Positions 1-7,991 of a stretch of DNA of 37,610 bases are shown here, piece after piece. The position numbers were made by a program, and so were the translations under genes. Under the pieces are notes generated by a model. The model searched no databases. It saw only the letters and a list, made by a program, of their open reading frames with translations, and was not told the origin of the DNA. The stretch's first letter is position 1. Every line of letters starts with the position of its first letter. Where the stretch lies: NCBI GenBank assembly GCA_900771085.1, contig CAAGMR010000013.1, positions 1 through 37,610 of the forward strand. Reading direction: 5' to 3'. This stretch comes from Clostridia bacterium. GTDB taxonomy: Bacteria > Bacillota > Clostridia > Oscillospirales > Acutalibacteraceae.

Positions 1-972
1 ACTCTTGCAACTAAGCCTGCTGCGGAAGCACTTCCGGGTTACAGAAAAGTTAACCCGATGGTATTCTGCGGTGTTTATCCGGCAGACGGTGCCGACTATG
101 AAAACTTAAAAGAAGCACTCGAAAAGCTTCAGCTTAACGATGCATCACTTTCTTTTGAACCTGAAACATCAGGTGCTCTGGGCTTTGGTTTTCGCTGTGG
201 ATTCCTCGGTCTGCTTCATCTTGAAATCATTCAGGAGAGACTTGAAAGAGAATATAACCTCGACCTTGTAACTACAATTCCGAGTGTTATTTACAAGATT
301 CATATGACAGACGGTGAAGTACTCGATATTGATAACCCATGCAGTTATCCTGATCCTGTCTACATCGACTATTCAGAAGAACCAATCACCAATGCGCATA
401 TTTTTGCTCCACCTGACTACGTTGGACCAATCATGGACCTTTGTCAGGAGAGACGAGGCGTGTTTAAAGACATGCAGTACCTTGCAGAAGACAGAGTAGA
501 CATCCACTACGAACTTCCTCTCAACGAAATCATCTACGATTTCTTCGATGTTCTGAAGTCCCGTACCAGAGGATATGCCTCTCTTGACTATGAGGTATTG
601 GGCTATAAACGTTCAGACCTTGTTAAGCTCGACGTTCTTCTCAATGGTGATCAGATTGACGCATTGTCATTCATCATTCATTCAGAGAAGGCTTATGGCA
701 GAGCAAGAAAGATTGCAGAAAAGCTCAAGGAGAATATCCCGAGAACTCTTTTCGAAATCCCGATTCAGATTGCCATTGGAGGAAAGGTTATTGCGCGTGA
801 AACCGTAAAGGCACTCCGTAAGGACGTTCTTGCAAAGTGCTACGGCGGTGATATTACCCGTAAGAAAAAGCTTCTTGAAAAGCAAAAAGAGGGTAAGAAG
901 CGCATGCGCCAGTTCGGTTCAATTGAAGTTCCGCAGGAAGCTTTCATGGCTGTACTCAAGCTTGACGAATAA
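1..972 (+). CDS. lepA: Elongation factor 4 (LepA), C-terminal part, cut by window start
   Basis: LepA is a ribosome-associated translational GTPase that helps stalled ribosomes and supports 30S biogenesis. Only the last 323 or so residues of a roughly 600-residue protein are present. The frame is open from base 1, before the first ATG at 58, and the GTPase domain lies outside the window. Visible are domain III and the LepA-specific C-terminal domain, with the family hallmarks GFRCGFLGLLH, SRTRGYASLDYE and CYGGDITRKKKLLEKQKEGK, and the conserved ending RQFGSIEVPQEAFMAVL. The Shine-Dalgarno site of hemW starts at the lepA stop codon, so the two are probably co-transcribed, an order common in Bacillota. 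Identification is secure. Confidence 0.97.
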   Translation, partial: TLATKPAAEALPGYRKVNPMVFCGVYPADGADYENLKEALEKLQLNDASLSFEPETSGALGFGFRCGFLGLLHLEIIQERLEREYNLDLVTTIPSVIYKIHMTDGEVLDIDNPCSYPDPVYIDYSEEPITNAHIFAPPDYVGPIMDLCQERRGVFKDMQYLAEDRVDIHYELPLNEIIYDFFDVLKSRTRGYASLDYEVLGYKRSDLVKLDVLLNGDQIDALSFIIHSEKAYGRARKIAEKLKENIPRTLFEIPIQIAIGGKVIARETVKALRKDVLAKCYGGDITRKKKLLEKQKEGKKRMRQFGSIEVPQEAFMAVLKLDE

Positions 973-981
973 GGTGAAAAA

Positions 982-2058
982 ATGAAGCCTTTGGGCATTT
1001 ATATCCACGTTCCTTTCTGTGACACAAAGTGTCCTTATTGCGATTTTTACAGCATAAGAGGAAAGAACATTAACAAAGATAATTACATAAAGGCTATAAA
1101 AAGAGAGCTCTCCAGAGACTGGAGGGCTCAAAGTCATTTTGTGGACACCATATACTTTGGCGGTGGTACGCCGTCAACCTTAAGCGGTGAACAGATAGCG
1201 GAGATTATTTCATGTGTCCGGGATAATTTCAATGTATCGGACAATGTAGAGATAACAGTCGAATGCAATCCGTCTTCCGCCATGGAAGACGTCATTGCAG
1301 CTTATGTGACTGCGGGCGTAAACCGTGTTTCACTCGGTTTACAGTCAGCAGTTGAGTCGGAGCGAAAGGGCCTGGGCCGTTTCGCGGATCGCAAGCGTAT
1401 AAGTGAGGTACTGGAACTTGTACATCTGAACGGGATAAAGAATGTTTCTCTGGACGTTATGATAGGACTTCCGAACCAGACCGTTGAAACGCTTGATGAA
1501 ACTCTGGACTACTGCATTGAGACAGGCGTTTCGCATATCAGTGCATACATGCTTCAGATTGAAGAGGGAACAGTATTCGAAAAACGTGCCGATAAGCTTA
1601 ATCTGCCGTCGGATGAGACGGTGGGAGACATGTATCTTCACATGATTGAACGTCTCGAGTCAGCGGGCATAAAACAGTACGAGATTTCAAACTTTGCAAA
1701 GCCGGGCTTTGAGAGCCGTCACAATCTCAAGTACTGGCACTGCGAAGAATACCTTGGTATCGGACCGGCCGCTCATTCATTCTTTGACGGAAAGAGATTC
1801 TATTATGAGCGCAATCTTCCTGCGTTTGAAGCGGGTTCATTGGAACTTGTGGAAGACGGAGAAGGTGGAGACTTCGAGGAACGCCTCATGCTCGCTCTGC
1901 GCCTTACAGAAGGCTTTAAGGGCGAACTTCCGAAGAGAATAACGGATAAGGTGAAAAGTCCTCAGATGGCCGATTACGTGATATTAGACGAGGATGGCCT
2001 GAGACTTACGAAAAAAGGTTTCCTGGTTTCCAACACAATCATTTCAGAACTCATATAA
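982..2058 (+). CDS. hemW: Radical SAM protein HemW (HemN-like heme chaperone)
   Basis: HemW is a radical-SAM relative of oxygen-independent coproporphyrinogen oxidase; the family is thought to bind and deliver heme. The 358-residue product has the expected length. Its [4Fe-4S] motif is C13-x3-C17-x2-C20 followed by D-F (CDTKCPYCDF). The Phe after the third Cys fits HemW, whereas true HemN has a further Cys there. Also seen are YFGGGTPS (SAM-binding GGGTP), SLGLQS and the YEISNFAKPG segment with the HNLKYW motif typical of the HemW subgroup. The start is supported by AAGGTGA at 971-977, touching the lepA stop. A hairpin terminator follows the stop directly. In many Bacillota the next genes would be hrcA-grpE-dnaK; they are absent here. 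Confidence 0.93.
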   Translation: MKPLGIYIHVPFCDTKCPYCDFYSIRGKNINKDNYIKAIKRELSRDWRAQSHFVDTIYFGGGTPSTLSGEQIAEIISCVRDNFNVSDNVEITVECNPSSAMEDVIAAYVTAGVNRVSLGLQSAVESERKGLGRFADRKRISEVLELVHLNGIKNVSLDVMIGLPNQTVETLDETLDYCIETGVSHISAYMLQIEEGTVFEKRADKLNLPSDETVGDMYLHMIERLESAGIKQYEISNFAKPGFESRHNLKYWHCEEYLGIGPAAHSFFDGKRFYYERNLPAFEAGSLELVEDGEGGDFEERLMLALRLTEGFKGELPKRITDKVKSPQMADYVILDEDGLRLTKKGFLVSNTIISELI

Positions 2059-2061
2059 AAG

Positions 2062-2092
2062 AAAAGGCTCGCCGAAAGGCGAGCCTTTTTAG
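2062..2092. terminator. Bidirectional intrinsic terminator between hemW and the ThiF-family gene
   Basis: A 12-bp perfect stem (AAAAGGCTCGCC, 2062-2073, with its complement at 2078-2089) is capped by a GAAA tetraloop and has A and T runs on both sides. It can therefore end hemW transcripts rightward and ThiF-gene transcripts leftward. It overlaps the ThiF-family stop codon. Confidence 0.92.
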
Positions 2093-2931
2093 TCTTCATC
2101 ATCTTCGTCATCGTCATCGTAAAGATCGTAAAGAGACATGAGGGTTTCCTCATAGTTTTCAAGTGATCTGATGACAGGTTCTTTGCCACATACAAAGCAG
2201 TCATCTGTCTTTTCAAACGGAAGCTTTGTGAAGTCGTTTGTAAGAGCATCGTAGGTGAGAATGCAATCTGTAAGAAGTTCTCCGGCACCTGTAATGTACT
2301 TGATTGCTTCCATGGCCTCGAGTGTTCCGATAATACCCGGAATTGTACCTATTACTCCTGCACGTGCGCAGGTTACTGATGCTTCACCGGGAGGTGCAAT
2401 TCTGAAAATGCATCTGTAACAAGGCTTGTCCATGCCGGGAACCCAGGTGTGAACCTGTCCTTCAAAACGCAGGATTCCGCCTGTGCAGAATGGCTTTTTG
2501 AGAAGTACGCAGGCATCGTTAACGAGAAACTTGGATGCAAAATTATCGGTGCATTCTATTACAAAATCGTATCCCGAAATGATTTCTTCGGCATTATCTG
2601 CCGTGAACATCTCGTGATAAGTATTGATATTAAGTTCAGGGTTGATTGCAAGCATTGCTTCCTTTGCGGACTCTACCTTTGGAGTGCCCACGCCGGCTAT
2701 CTTGTGAATGACCTGTCTCTGAAGATTGGAGACATCTACAACGTCGTTATCTATGATTCCGATTGTGCCGACACCTGCTGCTGCAAGATAGAGGCATACA
2801 GGGGAACCGAGGCCGCCTGTTCCGACTACAAGAACTCTGGCATTGAGAAGTTTTATCTGGCCTTCTTCACCAAGTTCCTTAAGCGCAATGTGTCTGGCGA
2901 ATCTGTTTTTCTGTTCGTTTGTTAAAGTCAT
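2089..2931 (-). CDS. ThiF/MoeB/HesA family adenylyltransferase (E1-like)
   Basis: E1-like enzymes of this family adenylate the C-terminal glycine of a small sulfur-carrier or ubiquitin-like protein for thiamine, molybdopterin or related cofactor synthesis. Visible are the Rossmann nucleotide motif GTGGLGSPVCLYLAAAGVG, DNDVVDVSNLQRQ with its adenylation-site Asp/Arg region, two CxxC zinc pairs (CYRC and CFVC) and the GVIGTIPGIIGTLEAMEAIK segment. There is no rhodanese domain. The C terminus is very acidic (DLYDDDDEDDED). I chose ATG 2931 because GGTGAT lies 4 nt upstream; in-frame GTG 2943, GTG 2940 and ATG 2937 are alternatives. No ThiS, MoaD or other carrier gene is nearby, so the partner is unknown. 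Confidence 0.88.
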   Translation of the reverse strand: MTLTNEQKNRFARHIALKELGEEGQIKLLNARVLVVGTGGLGSPVCLYLAAAGVGTIGIIDNDVVDVSNLQRQVIHKIAGVGTPKVESAKEAMLAINPELNINTYHEMFTADNAEEIISGYDFVIECTDNFASKFLVNDACVLLKKPFCTGGILRFEGQVHTWVPGMDKPCYRCIFRIAPPGEASVTCARAGVIGTIPGIIGTLEAMEAIKYITGAGELLTDCILTYDALTNDFTKLPFEKTDDCFVCGKEPVIRSLENYEETLMSLYDLYDDDDEDDED

Positions 2932-2948
2932 ATTCATCACCACAAAAG

Positions 2949-2957
2949 ATTATAACA
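2949..2957 (-). promoter_or_regulatory. Extended -10 promoter of the ThiF-family gene
   Basis: On the minus strand the sequence TGTTATAAT is a perfect extended -10 element, with no good -35 box upstream. The expected transcription start, near 2942, is only about 11 nt before the chosen ATG and about level with the first in-frame GTG. The transcript therefore has a very short leader or none. Confidence 0.6.
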
Positions 2958-2969
2958 CATAAATTTAAA

Positions 2970-2998
2970 AGGCTCACCTTGCGGTGAGCCTTTTTTAA
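2970..2998 (-). terminator. Intrinsic terminator after the ttcA-like gene
   Basis: GGCTCACC and GGTGAGCC form an 8-bp GC-rich stem around a 4-nt loop, with an A run before it and TTTT after it on the minus strand. It lies directly after the ttcA-like stop and ahead of the ThiF promoter, so it separates the two leftward units. A six-T run on the plus side means it could also act in the other direction. Confidence 0.8.
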
Positions 2999-3837
2999 TC
3001 ATAATAATATTCGAGGAAACTGTGAGCTTCTCCGTCTGATTTGTATCCGGGGAAGGTATCAATCCAGACAGAATGAATGGCGCTGAATATGCGCTTTTCT
3101 ATGTCCGGGTTGGTTTCTCTCAAAGTTTTTATCAGCTCTTTGGTTTCCAGTCTGGCAGAAGTGGTATCACCGTTTCTGTCGGGAGCAGTAGTTTCTGTAA
3201 ACTTGCATGCACACTGAATGAAGGTGAGTTCGTTATACCTTACCCAGGCTTTTATGTCATCCTCGTTTATACAATAAAGGGGACGGATAAGCTCCATACC
3301 TTCAAAGTTTGTACTGTGAAGTTTTGGAGGCATGCATTGGAGCTGGGCTCCATAGAACATGCTCATTACTGTCGTTTCAATGACGTCGCTCATGTGATGA
3401 CCGAGAGCTATTTTGTTGCAGCCGAGCTCTTTTGCTTTGGCATAGAGGTGGCCACGCCTCATACGGGCACACAGGTAGCAGGGATTCTTTTCCTGACCGT
3501 TTGCAACATCAAAGATGTTTGTTTCAAAGATTTCCACAGGGATGTGGAGGAGAGCAGCATTGTCTTCTATCTGCCTGCGGTTAATCTCGTTATAACCGGG
3601 GTCCATAACTATGAACTTCAGTTCAAATGGAACATCGGAAACTCTCTGAAGCTGCTGCATGAGCTTTGCCAGGAGCATTGAGTCTTTTCCGCCTGAGATA
3701 CAGACTGCAATTTTATCGCCTTCGAGAACCAGTTCATAGCGCTTGACTGCGGCTATGAACGGATTCCAGAGTTCTTTGCGATACTTTTTTATGATGCTGC
3801 GCTCAACGAGCTGATATTTTTCTAGTTCTTTGGACAT
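2995..3837 (-). CDS. ttcA: TtcA-family tRNA 2-thiocytidine synthetase
   Basis: TtcA enzymes thiolate cytidine 32 of some tRNAs, using an ATP pyrophosphatase (PP-loop) fold and an oxygen-sensitive iron-sulfur cluster. The 280-residue product has the PP-loop signature SGGKDS at 48-53, the cysteine pair C120-YL-C123 followed by ARMRRGHLY, the GHHMSDVIET motif and MPPKL. E. coli TtcA has a third cluster cysteine in a CxxC; here the region reads QCACKF (C209, C211), so the third ligand is probably one of these. The ATG overlaps the upstream symporter stop by 1 nt, so the two are translationally linked. The family is clear; the exact tRNA position modified is inferred. Confidence 0.87.
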   Translation of the reverse strand: MSKELEKYQLVERSIIKKYRKELWNPFIAAVKRYELVLEGDKIAVCISGGKDSMLLAKLMQQLQRVSDVPFELKFIVMDPGYNEINRRQIEDNAALLHIPVEIFETNIFDVANGQEKNPCYLCARMRRGHLYAKAKELGCNKIALGHHMSDVIETTVMSMFYGAQLQCMPPKLHSTNFEGMELIRPLYCINEDDIKAWVRYNELTFIQCACKFTETTAPDRNGDTTSARLETKELIKTLRETNPDIEKRIFSAIHSVWIDTFPGYKSDGEAHSFLEYYYD

Positions 3838-5342
3838 TATTCGTCGTTTTCAGGATCTGTAGCCTTGTCGAAAATTGCTTCAACTTCAGCTGTTGGAGCC
3901 TTGGTAACAAGAGTAGCGATTACTGCACAGACAAGACCTGCGAAGAAACCAGGTACGATTTCATATACGCCTGTTGCGCTTAAGAGGTTGTACCAGATAA
4001 GGTCAACTGCTGCACCTGCAACAACACCTGCAACTGCGCCTGCATAGTTGAAACGCTTCCAGAAAACAGAGAGGAGAACTACAGGACCGAAAGCGGAACC
4101 GAAGAGACCCCATGCATTTTCAACCATATCCATGATTGCCTGAGCGCCTGAACCCTTTGAAGATGCAATGAAGAATGCGATAACTGCTACGAGAGCAACA
4201 ACGCCACGGCCAACCCAGAGGAGTTCCTTTTCAGATGCATCTTTACGGATGAGAGGCTTGTAGATGTCGTTTGTGAAAGAAGATGAAGCAACAAGAAGCT
4301 GTGAGTCTGCGGTAGACATTGAAGCGGCGATGATAGCTGCAAGAAGAATACCGGAGATAAATGCAGGGAAGTAACGTCTTGCCATTGCAATGAATACAGT
4401 CTTCTGAAGACCGAGAGGAAGAAGCTCGTCTGCGAGAACGAGTCTGCCGAAGTAAGCAATAAGGATTGAAGCAAGAAGTGAGATTACAACCCAGATGATT
4501 GCAACTGTTGCTGACTTTTTAATCATTGAAGGCTTCTTGATAGCCATGAAGCGAACAAGGATATGAGGCATACCGAAGTAACCGAGACCCCAGCCGAGAC
4601 CGGAAACAATTTCCTGCCATGATGCTGAGAATACATTTGCTGTAAAAGCATATTCTGTGCCTTCGTTTGCGTCAATATATACCTGAGAAAGAACGGATGT
4701 ATCAAGGTTTTCTACGAAGAGAACGATGATTGGAACTGAAACGAGGGCAACGAGCATAAGCATACCCTGGAAGAAGTCAGTCCATGATACAGCCTTGAAA
4801 CCACCGAGGAATGTGTAAACAAGAATTACAACTGCAAAAAGGATGATTGCAGTGCTCTGTGGTACTGAAGGAACAAGTGTTGTGAATACTGTAGCACCTG
4901 CTACGAAACCTGAAGCTACGTAGATGGTGAATGCAATAAGGAATACTACAGCTGAAATTACTGAAAGAACAGGCTTCTTAGCGAGGAATCTGTTCTGAAG
5001 ATACTGAGGAAGAGTGATCGCATCTCCTGCAGCTTTAGAAAACTTACGGAGTCTCTTTGCAACGAGGATCCAGTTTGCTGCTGTACCGATTGCAAGACCG
5101 ATGCCGATCCATGCCTGGCCAAGACCGAAGGCGAGGATTGAGCCCGGAAGACCCATGAGGAGCCATGCGGACATGTCTGATGCCTGAGCGGAAAGGGCTG
5201 TTACCCAAGGACCCATCTGTCTTCCGCCAAGGAAGTACTGTTCTTCACTTGCATTGTCTCCGCGTGTCTTAATGAAAAAGAAGACACCGATACCGAGAAC
5301 AAGTACAAAATAAAGAACAAATGCTATAAGTTCAAAATTCAT
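3837..5342 (-). CDS. putP: Sodium/proline symporter PutP-type (SSS family)
   Basis: This is a membrane Na+/solute symporter of the SSS family, closest in pattern to PutP, which imports L-proline with Na+. The 501-residue length and about 13 hydrophobic segments fit. Recognisable motifs are EEQYFLGGRQMGPWVTALSA near residue 34, ASDMSAWLLMGLPG with the Na+-site region of TM2, YTFLGGFKAVSWTDFFQG (core SSS signature), and AAIIAASMSTADSQLLVASS in TM9. The C-terminal tail is charged (ATDPENDE). Minus-strand AGGAGA supports ATG 5342. It is followed with a 1-nt overlap by the ttcA-like gene, a functionally unrelated partner. Proline as substrate is inferred from motif likeness. Confidence 0.9.
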   Translation of the reverse strand: MNFELIAFVLYFVLVLGIGVFFFIKTRGDNASEEQYFLGGRQMGPWVTALSAQASDMSAWLLMGLPGSILAFGLGQAWIGIGLAIGTAANWILVAKRLRKFSKAAGDAITLPQYLQNRFLAKKPVLSVISAVVFLIAFTIYVASGFVAGATVFTTLVPSVPQSTAIILFAVVILVYTFLGGFKAVSWTDFFQGMLMLVALVSVPIIVLFVENLDTSVLSQVYIDANEGTEYAFTANVFSASWQEIVSGLGWGLGYFGMPHILVRFMAIKKPSMIKKSATVAIIWVVISLLASILIAYFGRLVLADELLPLGLQKTVFIAMARRYFPAFISGILLAAIIAASMSTADSQLLVASSSFTNDIYKPLIRKDASEKELLWVGRGVVALVAVIAFFIASSKGSGAQAIMDMVENAWGLFGSAFGPVVLLSVFWKRFNYAGAVAGVVAGAAVDLIWYNLLSATGVYEIVPGFFAGLVCAVIATLVTKAPTAEVEAIFDKATDPENDE

Positions 5343-5373
5343 ACTAGGTTTTCTCCTATCAAAAATTGTTTAT

Positions 5374-5406
5374 TTACTCTTCTGCTACGAAGTACAGAAG
5401 TTTTTT
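5374..5406 (+). terminator. Hairpin with plus-side U run between putP and the membrane-protein gene
   Basis: CTTCTG and CAGAAG pair around an inner GTA/TAC, and six T residues follow on the plus strand at 5401-5406. No rightward gene lies upstream, and in the leftward direction the following run is a poor U tract. It may limit antisense transcription or simply act as a weak pause or processing hairpin between the two leftward genes. Confidence 0.35.
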
Positions 5407-5411
5407 ATGAT

Positions 5412-6176
5412 TTATTCTTCTTCGATATATTCCGCAAAATCTGCGAAAGGATCGTCGACAGTGATAGCCGGCTGTTCCATCGGAGTTACTTTTACTTCCG
5501 GTGCGAGGAAAGCGTCTACTACAGGAGCCATATCATCTGCGAGACCTTCTTCTGAGAATGAATCGTCTTCAAATTTCTCAAAGAATGCTTCATCTTCATC
5601 CTTTTCAGAAACTTCGGCAACAGCTTTGTTTTCAGCAGATTCTTCTTCTTCAAAAGCATCGTCTGTTGCGATCATTGAAGAGGATTGTGGCTGATATTCT
5701 GCCACTCTGGAAATCTCTGATTCTCTTGTCTTGATTGAATCAACGGGACCGAGTCTTACGATATCGTCAATAAAGAAGATAGTGGTGAAAATAAAAGTAA
5801 GAACAGGAATTATGAAGAGAACCGGATATGGAAAATATGAGTTATATGTTGCGAATGACTTGATAAGGAAGTCAATGAGAATAAAAACAATGGTGTTGTA
5901 AATGGTTGTGACCAGAGTCACCTTGCTTGGGAAAGATTTTACAAAAGCAAGACCAAGTATTTTTATTCCGCAAATGATCATAACTATGAAGCTTACAGTT
6001 TCTATAATCAGTTCATGAGCATATACCCAGCCAACAATCCAGCCGAGGCTTGTGCCGGCAATGGCAGTGGCTATTGCTTTGACGTTGAAAGCAATTATTG
6101 CGAGTATTGCAAGGCATGAAAGAGCATATAAAGTGAAGATGATGATTTTGACCGGGGTTGAAACAGCTTTTTTCAT
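5412..6176 (-). CDS. Membrane protein of unknown function, four TM helices plus acidic tail
   Basis: I do not recognise this 254-residue protein. Hydrophobic segments at about 9-30, 55-78, 86-108 and 114-137 predict four transmembrane helices. From about residue 145 the chain becomes soluble and strongly acidic (for example FEEEESAENKAVAEVSEKDE), ending EYIEEE. The tail is probably cytoplasmic, as the N terminus starts MKKAVSTPVK. No catalytic motif is visible. A minus-strand AAAGGA precedes the ATG, and a promoter and the LCP terminator lie just upstream, so it is transcribed separately from the LCP gene. It may share a transcript with putP downstream, from which it is 69 nt away. Confidence 0.7.
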   Translation of the reverse strand: MKKAVSTPVKIIIFTLYALSCLAILAIIAFNVKAIATAIAGTSLGWIVGWVYAHELIIETVSFIVMIICGIKILGLAFVKSFPSKVTLVTTIYNTIVFILIDFLIKSFATYNSYFPYPVLFIIPVLTFIFTTIFFIDDIVRLGPVDSIKTRESEISRVAEYQPQSSSMIATDDAFEEEESAENKAVAEVSEKDEDEAFFEKFEDDSFSEEGLADDMAPVVDAFLAPEVKVTPMEQPAITVDDPFADFAEYIEEE

Positions 6177-6214
6177 AAATCCTTTCGGTCTCCCTTCAAA
6201 AAAAGTTACTTCTC

Positions 6215-6223
6215 ATAATACCA
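6215..6223 (-). promoter_or_regulatory. Extended -10 promoter for the four-TM membrane protein
   Basis: TGGTATTAT on the minus strand fits an extended -10 element. The start of transcription would fall near 6208, some 30 nt before the ATG. It overlaps the U tract of the LCP-gene terminator, so one unit ends where the next begins. Confidence 0.5.
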
Positions 6224-6258
6224 AAAAATGGCTCTAAAGTAAACCAATAGAACCATTT
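6223..6258 (-). terminator. Intrinsic terminator after the LCP gene
   Basis: On the minus strand AAATGGTTCTA pairs with TAGAGCCATTT (11 bp, one G-U pair) around an 11-nt loop, and the stem runs into six T residues at 6228-6223. It lies just after the LCP stop. Confidence 0.75.
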
Positions 6259-6266
6259 TAAGAATG

Positions 6267-7499
6267 CTATGAAATTGTTTCGTCACGATAAATGAAACGC
6301 TTGAGATCTCTTGAAACTTCAGCGGTATCGAAGTAGACAACTTCAGCGCCATTAATCATTTTATCAGACCAGGTTCCGTCGAACGGACAGGAGGCTGATA
6401 CTATCTCATAATGTCTGTAAAGCAGTAAAGCTTTTATTGAGAGATTGAGCATCTTTACACGTCCACAGCTGGTAGTGATGTTTGGCATTACCTTGTAAGG
6501 AATGGAGAGAAGATCGAGCGGTGATGCTTCGGAAAGTTTTTCCTTGATTGCACTGATTACCAGTCTCTGTCTTCTTGTTCTCTGAACGTCTGAGTCAAGC
6601 TTTCTGATACGGACAAACATAAGAGCTTTCTCACCATCCAGGTGAATTCTGTCGCCGTAGTCATAATGTACCGGGTTGCCGGTAAGACTCCATTTGTGCC
6701 AGGTGTTATTGAGATAGGTTGCTTCCTTTTGCGTTACAGGAACATCAACGCCTCCCAGGGCGTCGATGAGGTCTGTAAACGCAGAGAAGTTTACTGACAT
6801 GTATCGGTTGATGTTTATGCCGTAGTTGTATTCTATCGTCTTTATAAGGAGCGGGATTCCGCCGTATGCGGTAGCCGCATTGAGCTTTGTGAACCCGTGA
6901 CCCGGTATTGCAACATAACTGTCGCGAAGAAGGGATGTGAGCTTGATTTTTCTGTGAAGATTATCAATTGAGACGATAATCATGGTATCTGCTCTTTCCA
7001 TCTTGGCTTCTTCTCTTGAGTCATCTCCGACTAAAAGAATGTTGTAAACAAAAGGACTGCGCTTGAGAGTCAGGTCTGTAGCAGAAGGAGGAGTGATAGA
7101 GTGATCTACCTTGAGCCCTCCGAAAACAACGAAAGCAAGTCCGGTATAAAGGATTGCAAAAATCAGGATGAAAGAAGTCAGCGACCTTCCAAAGCAGCCC
7201 TTCTTTTTCTTTCTGCGAGGAGGCTGCTGAACCGGCTGGGTTCTGTTTGTTCTTTTCTTCTTTGGAGCATTGTACTGGCTGTAATCGTTGTATTCGGGAT
7301 ATTCGTTATAATCTGCAGGTGGTCTTCTGACAGGTCTCTGCTGAGCAGGACGCTGCTGAACCGGTCTCTGAGCAGGACGCTGCTGAGCCTGCCGCTGAGC
7401 AGGTCTCTGCTGTCTGCTTACAGGGCGGCCGTTGCGCGACTGCGGCTGTCTTGAACTGTTTTTCTGATTCTTATTCTTGTTAAAATATACGTCAGGCAT
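6267..7499 (-). CDS. LytR-CpsA-Psr (LCP) family cell-wall glycopolymer transferase
   Basis: LCP proteins attach teichoic acids or capsule polymers from lipid carriers to peptidoglycan on the outer membrane face. The 410-residue product has a long Gln/Pro/Arg-rich N-terminal tail (about 15-65) made of degenerate QRPAQ units, a Lys-rich stretch, one transmembrane helix (about 107-128) and then the LCP domain. Family motifs present are LLVGDDSREEAKMERADTM, IKLTSLLRDSYVAIPGHG, KLNAATAYGG and VRIRKLDSDVQRTRRQR with the paired arginines that bind the lipid pyrophosphate. The start is supported by AAAGGTAAAAGC on the minus strand. The family is secure; which polymer it transfers cannot be read from the sequence. 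Confidence 0.92.
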   Translation of the reverse strand: MPDVYFNKNKNQKNSSRQPQSRNGRPVSRQQRPAQRQAQQRPAQRPVQQRPAQQRPVRRPPADYNEYPEYNDYSQYNAPKKKRTNRTQPVQQPPRRKKKKGCFGRSLTSFILIFAILYTGLAFVVFGGLKVDHSITPPSATDLTLKRSPFVYNILLVGDDSREEAKMERADTMIIVSIDNLHRKIKLTSLLRDSYVAIPGHGFTKLNAATAYGGIPLLIKTIEYNYGININRYMSVNFSAFTDLIDALGGVDVPVTQKEATYLNNTWHKWSLTGNPVHYDYGDRIHLDGEKALMFVRIRKLDSDVQRTRRQRLVISAIKEKLSEASPLDLLSIPYKVMPNITTSCGRVKMLNLSIKALLLYRHYEIVSASCPFDGTWSDKMINGAEVVYFDTAEVSRDLKRFIYRDETIS

Positions 7500-7549
7500 A
7501 ATTGCTTTTACCTTTCAATACTTTTAGGCTTTCATTCTACTACATAGGT

Positions 7550-7578
7550 TTGACTTTTTAAACTTGCTATATTAAAAT
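7550..7578 (+). promoter_or_regulatory. Promoter of rnpB
   Basis: TTGACT at 7550-7555 and TAAAAT at 7573-7578 are separated by exactly 17 nt. The predicted transcription start, 7585-7586, coincides with the first base of the RNase P RNA P1 helix. Confidence 0.8.
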
Positions 7579-7585
7579 TTTGCGC

Positions 7586-7930
7586 GTGACCTGGTCGAGC
7601 GGTCGCCGGTGCCTTTTGGCACGGGAGGAAAGTCCGAGCCCCACAGAGCAGGATAACGGCTAACGGCCGCCAGGGGTGACCCTCGGGAAAGTGCAACAGA
7701 GATATACCGCCTAAGCAGGCTTTGCCTGCCGGCAAGGGTGGAAAGGCGGGGTAAGAGCCCACCAGCGTAATGGTAACATTACGGCTATGTAAACCCTATC
7801 CGGAGCAACACCGACTTGAAGTGGCTTGCTCGGCCCATACTTCAGAAGGGTGGCTTGAACGGAGCAGCAATGTTTCGTCTAGAAAGATGATCGCTTTAGA
7901 TGACAGAACTCGGCTTATACGCCAGGTCAC
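7586..7930 (+). ncRNA. rnpB: RNase P catalytic RNA
   Basis: This RNA is the ribozyme that removes the 5' leader of pre-tRNAs. The ends pair perfectly: GTGACCTGG at 7586-7594 with CCAGGTCAC at 7922-7930 forms helix P1. Universally conserved blocks are present in order: GGGAGGAAAGTCCGAGC with CACAGAGCAGG shortly after it, GGAAAGTGCAACAGAGA, the GGGTAAGAGCCCACCAGCG core segment, and ACAGAACTCGGCTTATA near the 3' end. The length of about 345 nt fits a bacterial RNase P RNA. Short open frames across it on both strands are not credible. It has its own promoter. I see no clear hairpin terminator before the next gene. Confidence 0.96.
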
Positions 7931-7991
7931 TTGTTTTAAACTATACTTGAAGGTTTAAAATTAACTTAATAACTTTGGCTGGAGTGGTATT

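Noticed and set aside
2449..2925. Plus-strand open frame opposite the ThiF-family gene, and a similar one at 3073-3681 opposite ttcA
   Set aside because: Long frames mirror well-conserved genes on the other strand; no ribosome site and no recognisable protein.
7532..7958. Open frames on both strands across rnpB
   Set aside because: The region is an RNase P RNA gene by conserved core blocks and P1 pairing.
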